This document shows, piece after piece, positions 1-8,588 of a DNA stretch of 64,000 bases (the stretch's first letter is position 1; every line of letters starts with the position of its first letter). Location: positions 248,001 through 312,000 of the forward strand of contig NZ_JARVKY010000007.1 of NCBI RefSeq assembly GCF_029813785.1, read 5' to 3'. The stretch comes from Streptomyces sp. DH41 (GTDB taxonomy: Bacteria; Actinomycetota; Actinomycetes; Streptomycetales; Streptomycetaceae). The notes beneath the pieces are model-generated. The model was given only the letters and a program-made list of their open reading frames with translations. It did no database searches and was not told where the DNA came from. The position numbers and the translations under genes were made by a program.

Positions 1-1
1 C

Positions 2-1444
2 AGGAAACCGAGCCCGGACGGTCTGCTCACGGCCTTCGACGACCGCCTCCCCTTCACGCTCACCGACGGCCAGCGGAAGGTCTCCCGGGAGATCTTCGAC
101 GACCTCGCCACCGACCACCCGATGCACCGGCTGCTCCAGGGCGAGGTCGGATCGGGAAAGACGATGGTGGCCCTGCGCGCCATGCTCGCCGTCGTCGACA
201 CCGGCGGGCAGGCCGTGATGCTGGCGCCCACCGAGGTGCTCGCCCAGCAGCACCACCGGTCGGTCGTCGAGATGATGGGGGAGCTGGCCGAAGGAGGGAT
301 GCTCGGCGGCGCCGAACACGCCACCAAGGTGGTGCTGCTCACCGGCTCGATGGGCGCCGCCGCCCGCCGCCACGCCCTGCTCGACCTGGCCACCGGTGAG
401 GCCGGCATCGTCATCGGCACGCACGCGCTGATCGAGGACAAGGTCCAGTTCCACGACCTCGGCCTGGTCGTCGTCGACGAACAGCACCGCTTCGGCGTCG
501 AACAGCGCGACGCCCTGCGCGGCAAGGGCAAACAGCCGCCGCACCTGCTCGTCATGACCGCCACGCCCATCCCGCGCACCGTCGCCATGACCGTCTTCGG
601 CGACCTGGAGACCTCCGTCCTGGACCAGCTCCCGGCCGGCCGGTCCCCGATCGCCAGCCATGTCGTCCCGGCCGCCGACAAACCGCACTTCCTCGCCCGC
701 GCCTGGGAACGCGTCCGCGAGGAGGTGTCGGGCGGCCACCAGGCCTACGTCGTCTGCCCGCGCATCGGCGACGAGGACGACGCCCCGAAGAAGAACTCCA
801 GGCAGCCCCCCGAGGGCGACGCGGAGAAGCGGCCCCCGCTCGCCGTCCTCGACGTCGCGGAGCACCTCGCGAAAGGTCCCCTGCGAGGACTCAGGGTCGA
901 GGTCCTGCACGGCCGGATGCAGCCCGACGACAAGGACGCGGTGATGCGCCGCTTCGCCGCCGGAGAGACCGACGTCCTGGTCGCCACCACCGTCATCGAG
1001 GTCGGCGTCAACGTCCCCAACGCCACCGCGATGGTGATCATGGACGCCGACCGCTTCGGCGTCTCCCAGCTCCACCAGCTGCGCGGCCGCGTCGGCCGAG
1101 GCTCCGCGCCCGGCCTGTGCCTGCTGGTCACCGAGATGCCCGAGGCGAGCGCGGCACGGCAGCGGCTGAACTCCGTCGCCGGCACGCTCGACGGCTTCGA
1201 GCTCTCCCGCATCGACCTCGAACAGCGCCGCGAGGGCGACGTCCTCGGCCAGGCCCAGTCCGGCGCCCGCACCTCCCTGCGCGTCCTCGCCGTCATCGAG
1301 GACGAGGAGGTCATCGCCGAGGCGCGTCAGGAGGCGGCGGCGGTGGTCGCCGCCGACCCGGAGCTGACCGGCCTGCCCGGTCTGCGGACGGCCCTGGACG
1401 CACTCCTGGACGAGGAGAGGGAGCAGTACCTGGAGAAGGGCTGA
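2..1444 (+). CDS. recG: ATP-dependent DNA helicase RecG, 3' part
   Basis: C-terminal two thirds of RecG, the helicase that remodels stalled replication forks and Holliday junctions. The frame is open from the first base of the window, so the N-terminal wedge domain and start codon lie outside. Visible are the Walker A motif GEVGSGKT (about 140-163), the DEQH box (about 475-486), motif III TATPIPRT, and the second RecA-like domain with the QLRGRVGRG motif VI. The C-terminal LPGLR segment is typical of the family. rsmD follows 74 bases downstream on the same strand, the usual actinobacterial order. The spacer holds a 9-bp tandem triplet at 1475-1501. Identification is secure; only the 5' end is missing. 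Confidence 0.95.
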   Translation, partial: RKPSPDGLLTAFDDRLPFTLTDGQRKVSREIFDDLATDHPMHRLLQGEVGSGKTMVALRAMLAVVDTGGQAVMLAPTEVLAQQHHRSVVEMMGELAEGGMLGGAEHATKVVLLTGSMGAAARRHALLDLATGEAGIVIGTHALIEDKVQFHDLGLVVVDEQHRFGVEQRDALRGKGKQPPHLLVMTATPIPRTVAMTVFGDLETSVLDQLPAGRSPIASHVVPAADKPHFLARAWERVREEVSGGHQAYVVCPRIGDEDDAPKKNSRQPPEGDAEKRPPLAVLDVAEHLAKGPLRGLRVEVLHGRMQPDDKDAVMRRFAAGETDVLVATTVIEVGVNVPNATAMVIMDADRFGVSQLHQLRGRVGRGSAPGLCLLVTEMPEASAARQRLNSVAGTLDGFELSRIDLEQRREGDVLGQAQSGARTSLRVLAVIEDEEVIAEARQEAAAVVAADPELTGLPGLRTALDALLDEEREQYLEKG

Positions 1445-1518
1445 GACACTGGGAACGGACACCGTCCGTCCACTCCGAGCACGCCGAGCACCCCGAGCAC
1501 ACCGACAAGGACCCCGAG

Positions 1519-2106
1519 ATGACCCGCGTGATCGCCGGCAAAGCCGGCGGACGCCGCCTCACCGTCCCGCCAGGGACCGGCACCCGTCCCACCTCCGACC
1601 GCGCGCGCGAGGGACTCTTCTCCACCTGGCAGTCCCTGCTCGGCGGCCCGCTGAACGGCGAGCGGGTCCTCGACCTGTACGCCGGCTCCGGCGCCGTCGG
1701 ACTGGAGGCGCTGTCCCGGGGCGCGGGGCACGTCCTGCTCGTCGAGGCCGACGCCCGCGCCGCCCGTACGGTCCGGGAGAACGTCAAGGCCCTCGGCCTG
1801 CCCGGCGCCGAGGTCCGGGCGGGCAGAGCGGAACAGATCATCCGCACCCCGGCCCCGGCCGAGCCGTACGACATCGTCTTCCTGGACCCGCCGTACGCCG
1901 TCACGGACGACGATCTTCGCGAGATCCTGCTCACACTCCGTACGGAGGGGTGGCTCACCGGGGAAGCGCTCGTCACCGTGGAGCGCAGCACCAGGGGCGG
2001 CGACTTCCGTTGGCCGCACGGCTTCGACGCGATCCGGTCCCGTCGCTACGGCGAGGGAACGTTTTGGTACGGTCACGCCGCCTCTACGTGCGAAGACGCA
2101 CGATGA
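1519..2106 (+). CDS. rsmD: 16S rRNA (guanine(966)-N2)-methyltransferase RsmD
   Basis: SAM-dependent enzyme that methylates G966 of 16S rRNA during 30S assembly. The 195-residue protein begins MTRVIAGKAGGRRL, the conserved N-terminus of the family, then has the SAM-binding motif LDLYAGSGAVGLEALSRGA and the catalytic DPPY motif. The ATG at 1519 is chosen because family homology starts there; the frame is open much further upstream but that part is a shadow of recG. Its stop overlaps an in-frame ATG for coaD, so the two are probably co-transcribed. Confidence 0.93.
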   Translation: MTRVIAGKAGGRRLTVPPGTGTRPTSDRAREGLFSTWQSLLGGPLNGERVLDLYAGSGAVGLEALSRGAGHVLLVEADARAARTVRENVKALGLPGAEVRAGRAEQIIRTPAPAEPYDIVFLDPPYAVTDDDLREILLTLRTEGWLTGEALVTVERSTRGGDFRWPHGFDAIRSRRYGEGTFWYGHAASTCEDAR

Positions 2107-2132
2107 CCGGACCGGAGAGCGAGGGAATTCAA

Positions 2133-2612
2133 GTGCGCCGCGCCGTCTGTCCCGGGTCGTTCGACCCGATCACCAACGGACATCTCGACATCATCGGCCG
2201 GGCCTCCAGTCTCTATGACGAGGTCTACGTCGCCGTGATGATCAACCAGGCCAAGAAGGGTCTGTTCGAGATCGAGGAGCGGATCGACCTCATTCGCCAG
2301 GTCACCGCCGAGTACGGGAACGTGCGCGTGGAGTCCTTCCACGGCCTCCTCGTCGACTTCTGCAAGCAGCGCGAGATCCCGGCCATCGTCAAGGGCCTGC
2401 GCGCGGTGAGCGACTTCGACTACGAGCTGCAGATGGCCCAGATGAACAACGGCCTCTCGGGCGTCGAGACCCTGTTCATCCCGACGAACCCCACCTACAG
2501 CTTCCTGTCGTCCTCCCTGGTCAAAGAGGTCGCGACCTGGGGCGGCGACGTCTCCCACCTGGTGCCGCCGCTGGTCCTCGAAGTCCTCTCCGAGCGCCTG
2601 AAGCAGGACTGA
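2133..2612 (+). CDS. coaD: Phosphopantetheine adenylyltransferase
   Basis: Catalyses the penultimate step of coenzyme A synthesis, transferring AMP from ATP to 4'-phosphopantetheine. The protein is 159 residues from the GTG at 2133, the usual family length, and starts with RRAVCPGSFDPITNGHLDII, which contains the nucleotidyltransferase TxGH motif. The second motif, SFLSSSLVKEV, corresponds to the ISSTxxR segment. A longer start (ATG 2103, overlapping the rsmD stop) adds ten non-conserved residues; the GTG is preferred because a purine-rich GAGAGCGAGGG lies just upstream and homology begins at this point. Confidence 0.94.
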   Translation: MRRAVCPGSFDPITNGHLDIIGRASSLYDEVYVAVMINQAKKGLFEIEERIDLIRQVTAEYGNVRVESFHGLLVDFCKQREIPAIVKGLRAVSDFDYELQMAQMNNGLSGVETLFIPTNPTYSFLSSSLVKEVATWGGDVSHLVPPLVLEVLSERLKQD

Positions 2613-2765
2613 GCCCACTCCCTCGCACCTCACCGCCACCCTCGCGCACACCTCGCACGGCTCCCGGAGGCTGACAAACCGTCACCCGGTGTCCCCCGGA
2701 CACCCCAGGGTCGTACAGTCGTCCCGTCCGTCTCCAACACAGCTGTAGAGAGTGGCGAGCACACG

Positions 2766-3896
2766 GTGGACGTGCAGAAGAAGCTCGACGAGATCACCGC
2801 GATGGTCTCCGGCGCCCGCGCCATGCCCATGTCGGCCTCGTGCGTGATCAACCGCGCCGAGCTGCTCTCGATGCTGGAAGAGCTGCGTGCCGAGCTGCCC
2901 GGTTCCCTCGCCCAGGCCCAGGAGCTGATCGGCGACCGGGAGCAGATGGTCGCGCAGGCCCGCCAGGAGGCCGACCGGATCATCGAGGGCGCGCACGCCG
3001 AGCGCGGTTCCCTGATCGCCGACACCGAGGTCGCCCGCCGCTCCCAGGCCGAGGCCGACCGGATCCTCGGCGAGGCCCGCCAGGAGGCCGAGGAGGTCCG
3101 CGCCGAGGCCGACGACTACGTCGACTCCAAGCTCGCCAACTTCGAGGTCGTCCTCACCAAGACCCTCGGCTCGGTCGGCCGGGGCCGCGAGAAGCTCCTC
3201 GGCACCGGACCCGGCCTCGACGAGAACGGCTACGAGGACGAGGATGCCCCCGAGCGCAGCCACGACCCGGAGATCCTGCGCCGCGACGCCGACACCTACG
3301 TCGACTCCAAGCTCGGCGCCTTCGAGGCCGTACTGGCCAAGACCCTGGACGCGGTCGGCCGGGGCCGCCAGAAGCTGCACGGCCGGATCGCCACCGACGA
3401 CCTCGGCGCCCTCGCGGACGACCTGACCACCGTCCAGCACTCCAGCGACGCGGACTACCTCGCCGACCTCGCGGGCCTCTCCGACGCCCCCGCCTCACAG
3501 CCCAGGCAGCGGGAGTACGGCGAGCAGCAGCAGCCGGCGGCGGCACAGGCACCGGCGCAGGTACCGGCACAGGCCGTGCCGGAGATGCCGTCGCAGCAGC
3601 CGGCGTACGGCTACGCCCAGCAGCAGCCCGACCCCTACGCCGCCTACCAGCAGACCTATGGCGGCGGTCAGCAGGACCCGTACGGCTACCAGCAGCAGAC
3701 CGCGGACCCGTACGCCTACCAGTACGACCCCCGGCAGCAGGCGTACGACGACGGCCGCCAGGACTACGCACAGCCCCAGCAGCCGCCACAGCCCCCGCAG
3801 TCCCAGCCGCAGGCACTCGACGAGGCCAGCCTCTTCGACACCAGCATGATCAGTGCCGAGCAGCTGAGAGCCTACGAACAGGGGCGCGGTCTCTGA
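2766..3896 (+). CDS. Coiled-coil protein with internal duplication (DivIVA/ATP-synthase-b-like)
   Basis: A 376-residue protein from a GTG start. Residues about 1-110 are helical and rich in E/A/Q/R heptads, of the kind annotated as ATP synthase b-subunit-like or DivIVA-like in streptomycetes. Two copies of a module with the pattern YVDSKL..FE.VL.KTL..VGRGR.KL follow at about residues 117-146 and 177-206. The C-terminal third (about 245-350) is low complexity, rich in Q, Y and P, and probably disordered. There is no signal peptide or membrane span. The gene sits between coaD and the DUF177-rpmF operon. I infer a structural or scaffold role in the cytoplasm; the function is unknown to me. Confidence 0.8.
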   Translation: MDVQKKLDEITAMVSGARAMPMSASCVINRAELLSMLEELRAELPGSLAQAQELIGDREQMVAQARQEADRIIEGAHAERGSLIADTEVARRSQAEADRILGEARQEAEEVRAEADDYVDSKLANFEVVLTKTLGSVGRGREKLLGTGPGLDENGYEDEDAPERSHDPEILRRDADTYVDSKLGAFEAVLAKTLDAVGRGRQKLHGRIATDDLGALADDLTTVQHSSDADYLADLAGLSDAPASQPRQREYGEQQQPAAAQAPAQVPAQAVPEMPSQQPAYGYAQQQPDPYAAYQQTYGGGQQDPYGYQQQTADPYAYQYDPRQQAYDDGRQDYAQPQQPPQPPQSQPQALDEASLFDTSMISAEQLRAYEQGRGL

Positions 3897-3920
3897 CCCG
3901 CGCACCGCTCCCGGGCCGGA

Positions 3921-3950
3921 TTGGGCCGAGAGCGAATGGTCCAGTATCCT
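3921..3950 (+). promoter_or_regulatory. Candidate promoter of DUF177-rpmF-rnc
   Basis: TTGGGC (3921-3926) and TATCCT (3945-3950) are spaced by 18 bases, a reasonable housekeeping-sigma match. Transcription would start near 3956, about 85 bases before the DUF177 start. This is inferred from sequence only. Confidence 0.45.
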
Positions 3951-4040
3951 GGCTCTTCGGTCGCGTGTACGTCCGCGATCGCCGCTGCCCGGGAACACCG
4001 GAGGGCGGCACCCCCAAGTTACGAAAGACCGAAAGCAGGA

Positions 4041-4685
4041 ATGGTTCTGAACGCGCGCCTCGACCACCGAAACCCCCTCGTGTTCGACACACACGAGCTG
4101 GGACGGCGGCCCGGTGCGCTGCAGCGCCTGACCCGCACGGTCGACGCTCCCAAGGACTTCGGTATCCAGGGAGTCATCGGAGTGCCGGAAGGCGCCCCGA
4201 TGGAACTCGATCTCCGGCTCGAGTCGGTCATGGAAGGGGTGCTCGTCACAGGCACCGCCCGTGCCAAGGCCAAGGGGGAGTGCGTAAGGTGTCTGGAGCC
4301 GCTCGAGCAGCAGCTCGCTGCGGACTTCCAGGAGATGTTCTCGTACCCTGACGCCGACGACCGGGGCCGCCCTGTGGCGGAACCGGCCGACGACGCCGAG
4401 GAAGACGAGGACAGGCTCTTCGTCGAGGACGGACTGATCGGCCTCGAACCCGTGCTGCGCGACGCGGTGGTGCTCGCACTGCCGATGCAGCCGGTGTGCC
4501 AGGAAGACTGCCCGGGTCTGTGCTCCGAGTGCGGAGTACGCCTGGCGGACGACCCGGACCACCACCACGATGCCGTCGACATTCGTTGGGCGGCTTTGCA
4601 GGGACTCGCCGGTTCACTCGGAGACGGCGAGAAGGACGAGATGAGCGGCGCCGAACCTGGCGTCGACGAGAAGCAGGAGAAGTAG
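4041..4685 (+). CDS. DUF177 (YceD-like) protein
   Basis: A 214-residue member of the DUF177/YceD family, which is almost always encoded next to rpmF and is implicated in 23S rRNA biogenesis in bacteria and plastids. It contains the conserved CVRCLEPL segment and a C-terminal zinc-ribbon-like CQEDCPGLCSECG motif. rpmF follows after 2 bases, so the two are translationally linked. The ATG at 4041 is chosen because homology begins with LNARLDHRNPLVFDTHELG; an earlier in-frame ATG at 3936 overlaps the promoter region and is less likely. Confidence 0.88.
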   Translation: MVLNARLDHRNPLVFDTHELGRRPGALQRLTRTVDAPKDFGIQGVIGVPEGAPMELDLRLESVMEGVLVTGTARAKAKGECVRCLEPLEQQLAADFQEMFSYPDADDRGRPVAEPADDAEEDEDRLFVEDGLIGLEPVLRDAVVLALPMQPVCQEDCPGLCSECGVRLADDPDHHHDAVDIRWAALQGLAGSLGDGEKDEMSGAEPGVDEKQEK

Positions 4686-4687
4686 CC

Positions 4688-4861
4688 GTGGCTGTTCCGA
4701 AGCGGAAGATGTCGCGCAGCAACACGCGCCACCGCCGGTCGCAGTGGAAGGCTGCGGTCCCCACCCTGGTTGCGTGCGAGCGCTGCCACGAGCCCAAGCA
4801 GCAGCACATCGCGTGCCCGTCTTGCGGCACTTACAACAAGCGCCAGGTCCTCGAGGTCTGA
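4688..4861 (+). CDS. rpmF: 50S ribosomal protein L32
   Basis: A 57-residue L32 with the conserved N-terminus VAVPKRKMSRSNTRHRRSQW and two CxxC pairs (CERC, CPSC) that make it a zinc-binding (C+) paralogue. It starts at GTG 4688 behind AGGAGAAG in the end of the DUF177 gene, and rnc starts 19 bases after its stop. L32 sits near the 50S subunit exit and peptidyl-transferase region. It is part of the DUF177-rpmF-rnc operon. Confidence 0.96.
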   Translation: MAVPKRKMSRSNTRHRRSQWKAAVPTLVACERCHEPKQQHIACPSCGTYNKRQVLEV

Positions 4862-4880
4862 GCGGCTGGTGAGAGGCACT

Positions 4881-5729
4881 GTGTCAGTCCCCAAGAAGGC
4901 GGAAGTCGCCAAGGCGGACCCACCCGCCAAGAAGAAGGCGGACACCCAGGCCTCGTCCCACACGCTTCTGGAAGGGCGGCTCGGCTACCAGCTCGAGTCC
5001 GCCCTTCTGGTGCGCGCACTGACCCACCGTTCCTACGCGTACGAGAACGGCGGTCTGCCGACGAACGAGCGGCTGGAGTTCCTCGGTGACTCCGTCCTCG
5101 GCCTCGTCGTCACGGACACGCTGTACCGCACCCACCCCGACCTGCCCGAAGGCCAGCTGGCCAAGTTGCGGGCCGCGGTGGTCAACTCGCGTGCGCTGGC
5201 TCAGGTGGGCCGTGGGCTCGACCTCGGCTCCTTCATCCGGCTCGGCCGCGGTGAAGAGGGCACGGGGGGCCGGGACAAGGCGTCCATCCTCGCCGACACC
5301 CTTGAAGCGGTGATCGGCGCGGTCTATCTCGACCAGGGCCTCGACGCGGCCTCCGAACTGGTACACCGCCTGTTCGACCCGCTGATCGAGAAGTCCTCGA
5401 ACCTCGGTGCCGGCCTGGACTGGAAGACCAGTCTCCAGGAGCTCACCGCGACCGAAGGGCTCGGCGTCCCCGAGTACCTGGTCACGGAGACCGGCCCGGA
5501 CCACGAGAAGACCTTCACTGCTGCCGCCCGCGTCGGAGGCGTCTCGTACGGCACCGGCACCGGCCGCAGCAAGAAGGAGGCGGAGCAGCAGGCCGCGGAA
5601 TCCGCGTGGCGGTCCATCCGGGCCGCGGCGGACGAGCGAGCCAAGGTGACCGCAGCCGAAGCGACGGCCCAGCCGGCCGCCGAAGCGGCGGCCACGCCGA
5701 GCGCCGACGCCCCTTCGGCCTCCGCCTGA
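4881..5729 (+). CDS. rnc: Ribonuclease III
   Basis: Double-strand-specific endoribonuclease that processes rRNA precursors and many mRNAs. In S. coelicolor the orthologue is AbsB, a global regulator of antibiotic production. The 282-residue protein has the RNase III signature ERLEFLGDSVLGLVVTD and the second acidic cluster DTLEAVIGAVYLD, followed by a double-stranded-RNA-binding domain (about residues 180-250). Both termini are extended by Ala/Lys-rich sequence. GTG 4881 follows GAGAGG with a short spacer; GTG 4869 is an alternative. A strong hairpin terminates the operon at 5793-5828. Confidence 0.94.
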   Translation: MSVPKKAEVAKADPPAKKKADTQASSHTLLEGRLGYQLESALLVRALTHRSYAYENGGLPTNERLEFLGDSVLGLVVTDTLYRTHPDLPEGQLAKLRAAVVNSRALAQVGRGLDLGSFIRLGRGEEGTGGRDKASILADTLEAVIGAVYLDQGLDAASELVHRLFDPLIEKSSNLGAGLDWKTSLQELTATEGLGVPEYLVTETGPDHEKTFTAAARVGGVSYGTGTGRSKKEAEQQAAESAWRSIRAAADERAKVTAAEATAQPAAEAAATPSADAPSASA

Positions 5730-5792
5730 TCCGTCGATCCGCCGGCCCCGTCGATCATCCGACCGTCGGAGCCGTCTGATTCATCGCACGTT

Positions 5793-5828
5793 CCGAACGC
5801 CCGTCCCCCTCCCGGGGCGGGCGTTCGG
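5793..5828 (+). terminator. Hairpin terminator after rnc
   Basis: Perfect 11-bp stem (CCGAACGCCCG at 5793-5803 with its complement at 5818-5828) whose loop can fold further through C/G runs. It lies between the rnc stop and mutM. There is no U tract, as is common in streptomycetes. Confidence 0.7.
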
Positions 5829-5858
5829 CTCGTCCACCGGCCCACCCGAGGGGATGTC

Positions 5859-6719
5859 ATGCCCGAGTTGCCCGAGGTCGAGGTCGTACGGCGCGGTCTG
5901 GAGCGCTGGGTCGCCCACCGGACGGTCGCCGACGCCGAGGTGCTGCACCCGCGCGCGGTACGCCGGCACATCGCGGGCCCCGACGACTTCGCCCACCGCC
6001 TGAAGGACCACCGCATCGGCACGCCCAGCCGCCGCGGCAAGTACCTGTGGCTGCCGCTGGAGGACACCGGCCAGGCGATCCTGGCGCACCTCGGCATGAG
6101 CGGTCAGCTGCTGGTCCAGCCGCACGAGGCACCGGCCGAGAAACACCTGCGCGTCCGCGTCCGCTTCACCGACGACCGGCCCACCGAACTCCGCTTCGTC
6201 GACCAGCGCACCTTCGGCGGCCTGTCCCTGCACGACACCACCCCCGAGGGACTGCCCGACGTCATCGCGCACATCGCCCGAGACCCCCTCGACACGCTCT
6301 TCGACGACGAGGCGTTCCACCTCGCGCTGCGCCGCAAGCGCACCACGATCAAACGGGCCCTGCTCGACCAGTCACTGATCAGCGGCGTCGGCAACATCTA
6401 CGCGGACGAGGCCCTGTGGCGCTCCCGCCTGCACTACGAACGCCCCACCGCGACCTTCACCCGCCCCCGCACCGCCGAACTCCTCGGCCACGTCCGCGAC
6501 GTGATGAACGCGGCCCTCGCCGTGGGCGGCACCAGCTTCGACAGCCTCTACGTCAACGTCAACGGCGAGTCCGGCTACTTCGACCGGTCGCTCGACGCGT
6601 ACGGCCGCGAGGGTCTGCCCTGCCGCCGCTGTGCCACACCGATGCGCCGCCGGCCGTGGATGAACCGCTCCAGCTACTTCTGCCCGAAGTGCCAGCGGAC
6701 GCCGAGGATCACACCGTAG
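5859..6719 (+). CDS. mutM: Formamidopyrimidine-DNA glycosylase (Fpg/MutM)
   Basis: Base-excision repair glycosylase/AP lyase that removes 8-oxoguanine and formamidopyrimidines. The N-terminus MPELPEVEVVRRGL supplies the catalytic Pro2 and Glu3. A GKYLWL segment carries the conserved Lys, the helix-two-turn-helix with SGVGNIYADE lies near residue 180, and the C-terminal zinc finger has CRRC and CPKC pairs. Length (286 residues) is normal. A GAGGGG site precedes the ATG. The last 11 bases overlap the end of the convergent HxlR gene. Confidence 0.94.
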   Translation: MPELPEVEVVRRGLERWVAHRTVADAEVLHPRAVRRHIAGPDDFAHRLKDHRIGTPSRRGKYLWLPLEDTGQAILAHLGMSGQLLVQPHEAPAEKHLRVRVRFTDDRPTELRFVDQRTFGGLSLHDTTPEGLPDVIAHIARDPLDTLFDDEAFHLALRRKRTTIKRALLDQSLISGVGNIYADEALWRSRLHYERPTATFTRPRTAELLGHVRDVMNAALAVGGTSFDSLYVNVNGESGYFDRSLDAYGREGLPCRRCATPMRRRPWMNRSSYFCPKCQRTPRITP

Positions 6720-7113
6720 GTGCCCGCCGCGCGTCGTACCGCTCGCGCGATGCCAGGACCTCGTCCATCCGCCCCTCCACGCACTGGATGAGCGCGGTCA
6801 GCCGCCCGGCCACCTCGCGTCCCAGTGCCGTGAGCTCGTAGTCCACGCGGGGCGGGTTGGTGGGCTGGGCCTCGCGGTGCACCAGACCGTCGCGCTCCAG
6901 CGCGTGCAGCGTCTGGGCCAGCATCTTCTCGCTGACGCCGTCGACGCGGCGGCGCAACTCGTTGAACCGGAACGAGCTCTCGGACAGCGCGCCGAGAGTC
7001 AGCGCGCCCCAGCGCCCGGTGACGTGCTCCAGGGTGCCGCGCGAGGGGCAGGCCCGGGAGAACACGTCGTACGGGAGGTCCTGCTCCTCCGTGCGCTCCT
7101 GCGTGGTCGACAT
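6709..7113 (-). CDS. HxlR-family transcriptional regulator
   Basis: A 134-residue winged-helix regulator of the HxlR type. It has the characteristic N-terminal Cys (RACPSRGTLEHVTGRWG) followed by FNELRRRVDGVSEKMLAQTL, the recognition helix region, and the DGLVHRE wing. HxlR proteins respond to aldehydes or redox cues, often through that Cys. No adjacent dehydrogenase or reductase reveals a target here. It converges on mutM with an 11-base overlap. Confidence 0.88.
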   Translation of the reverse strand: MSTTQERTEEQDLPYDVFSRACPSRGTLEHVTGRWGALTLGALSESSFRFNELRRRVDGVSEKMLAQTLHALERDGLVHREAQPTNPPRVDYELTALGREVAGRLTALIQCVEGRMDEVLASRERYDARRAPTV

Positions 7114-7189
7114 ACGCCCAGCGTACGTGAGCGCGGCGCTGCGCCGAAGGTCGCGCCGACCGACGGCCGGCGCTGCCCGGAGGGGGCGG

Positions 7190-8401
7190 CTAGTAGCCGA
7201 AGTTCTGCGTCCACCAGGGGCCGCCGGAGCCGAAGTGGACGCCGACCCCCAGGGTCTGGAAGTCGCAGTTCAGGATGTTGGCCTTGTGACCCGGGCTGTC
7301 CATCCAGGCGTCCATCACGGCCTGGGCGTCGGCCTGTCCGCGGGCTATGTTCTCGCCCCCGAGGCCGCTTATCCCGGCCGCCTCGGCCCGGTCCCACGGC
7401 GTCGCACCGCTGGGGTCGGTGTGGTCGAAGAAGCCCTGCGCGGCCATCGCCTCGCTGAAGTCCTCGGCCAGTTCGCGCAGCGCGCTGTTCGCGGACACCG
7501 GGCTGCAGCCCACCTTGGCACGCTCGTCGTTGACGAGCTTCAGCACCTGAGCCTGGGCGACGGCCTGCTCCGACGCGGCGGCGGGAGCGCCGGGCCGCTG
7601 GGGCTCCTCGGTGGCCGGACTCGACGGCGTGGGCTTCGGCTTCGCGCTGGGAGTCCTTTCGGGCTTCTCCGTCTTCGACGGGGTCTCGGCCGGGGCGGCG
7701 GGCTTCGACGCCGATGCCGAGGGGGAGGACGTGGACGGCGAGGGGGAGGGGGAGTCGGACGAGGAGGACTCGGAGGCCTCCGAGCGGTCGGAGGAGTCGC
7801 TGGGCGAGGAGGACCGGTCGGTGCCGCGGCTCGCGGGGGCCTCGCCGCCGCGAGGGGCGTCGGCGCTGCCGGAGGTGCCGCCCTGTTCGGACGGGATGTT
7901 CGACGGGGCGTCCTGGGACTGCACCCGGTCACCCCCGCCGCCACCGCCGATCCGGTAGTTGTCGAGGCCGGGCACCGCTCCGGTGGCCACCGCCACCGTG
8001 CCGATGGCGACCGCGGCCGAGACACCGAGCAGCCCCGTACGGACGGGAGTGGCGGCCTTCTTCCTGCGGCGGCGGCGCGTTCCGGAGGGTCCCGGGGGCT
8101 GTGGCCCGTCGTCGGGGGTGAAACCGCCGCTGGGGAAGGCGACCGTCCGTCCGGCCCGCGGGTGGCCGTCGGCCCCGTCGCCGTCCGGGCCGTCCGGCGC
8201 GAACAGGTAGGCGTCGCTCTTCGCCCGGACCTCGGCGTACGCCTCGGGGTTCAGATAGGGCGCGATCCCCATCGTGGGGCGGTCACCCGCGTCCGTCGAC
8301 CGCGGGTCGCGGTCCCGGCCGGTCGCAGCGTCCGTCTGACGGCCCTCCGCGGCGCGGCCCGTGGCGGCGCGGCCGGCGGCGGAGCGTCGGTGGCGTCCCA
8401 T
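7190..8401 (-). CDS. CAP/SCP-domain exported protein
   Basis: A 403-residue protein from the ATG at 8401, which has GGAAGG upstream; a longer reading to 8482 is possible but non-conserved. It has a basic, charged cytoplasmic N-terminus (about 130 residues, with RRRRRKK), one membrane segment (GLLGVSAAVAIGTVAVATGA), a long Ser/Pro/Ala/Thr-rich linker, and a C-terminal CAP (SCP/PR-1) domain of about 115 residues. Conserved CAP motifs seen are NDERAKVGCSPV, FFDHTDPSG, GENIARG and SPGHKANILN. The His and Glu residues of the CAP cavity are present. The role of secreted bacterial CAP proteins is poorly defined. Type II membrane topology is inferred. Confidence 0.87.
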   Translation of the reverse strand: MGRHRRSAAGRAATGRAAEGRQTDAATGRDRDPRSTDAGDRPTMGIAPYLNPEAYAEVRAKSDAYLFAPDGPDGDGADGHPRAGRTVAFPSGGFTPDDGPQPPGPSGTRRRRRKKAATPVRTGLLGVSAAVAIGTVAVATGAVPGLDNYRIGGGGGGDRVQSQDAPSNIPSEQGGTSGSADAPRGGEAPASRGTDRSSSPSDSSDRSEASESSSSDSPSPSPSTSSPSASASKPAAPAETPSKTEKPERTPSAKPKPTPSSPATEEPQRPGAPAAASEQAVAQAQVLKLVNDERAKVGCSPVSANSALRELAEDFSEAMAAQGFFDHTDPSGATPWDRAEAAGISGLGGENIARGQADAQAVMDAWMDSPGHKANILNCDFQTLGVGVHFGSGGPWWTQNFGY

Positions 8402-8573
8402 GTTCTGGCCTTCCTCGTCCTCGCCCTCGCGCTGGACGTGTCCTCGCGGTCGATGTGTCCTCAAGATCAACACAGGACTCACACGATGGAGTGAGTTTCA
8501 GGTGCGTTTCATTGGGTGGGGACGGTACCGCATGGCGCAAGGGGGTGAAGTGTCCGGCGAGACATTGACTGGT

Positions 8574-8588
8574 TAGGTTGCAGTCATG
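8574..8588 (+). promoter_or_regulatory. Candidate -10 giving a leaderless acylphosphatase mRNA
   Basis: TAGGTT at 8574-8579 lies exactly six bases before the ATG at 8586, and no convincing ribosome-binding site precedes the ATG. This spacing puts the transcription start at or next to the start codon. No good -35 is evident. Confidence 0.35.

Noticed and set aside
7160..8210. Long plus-strand frame across the CAP-domain gene
   Set aside because: It is antisense to a minus-strand gene with clear CAP motifs and a ribosome-binding site; the plus-strand product is Gly/Arg-rich.
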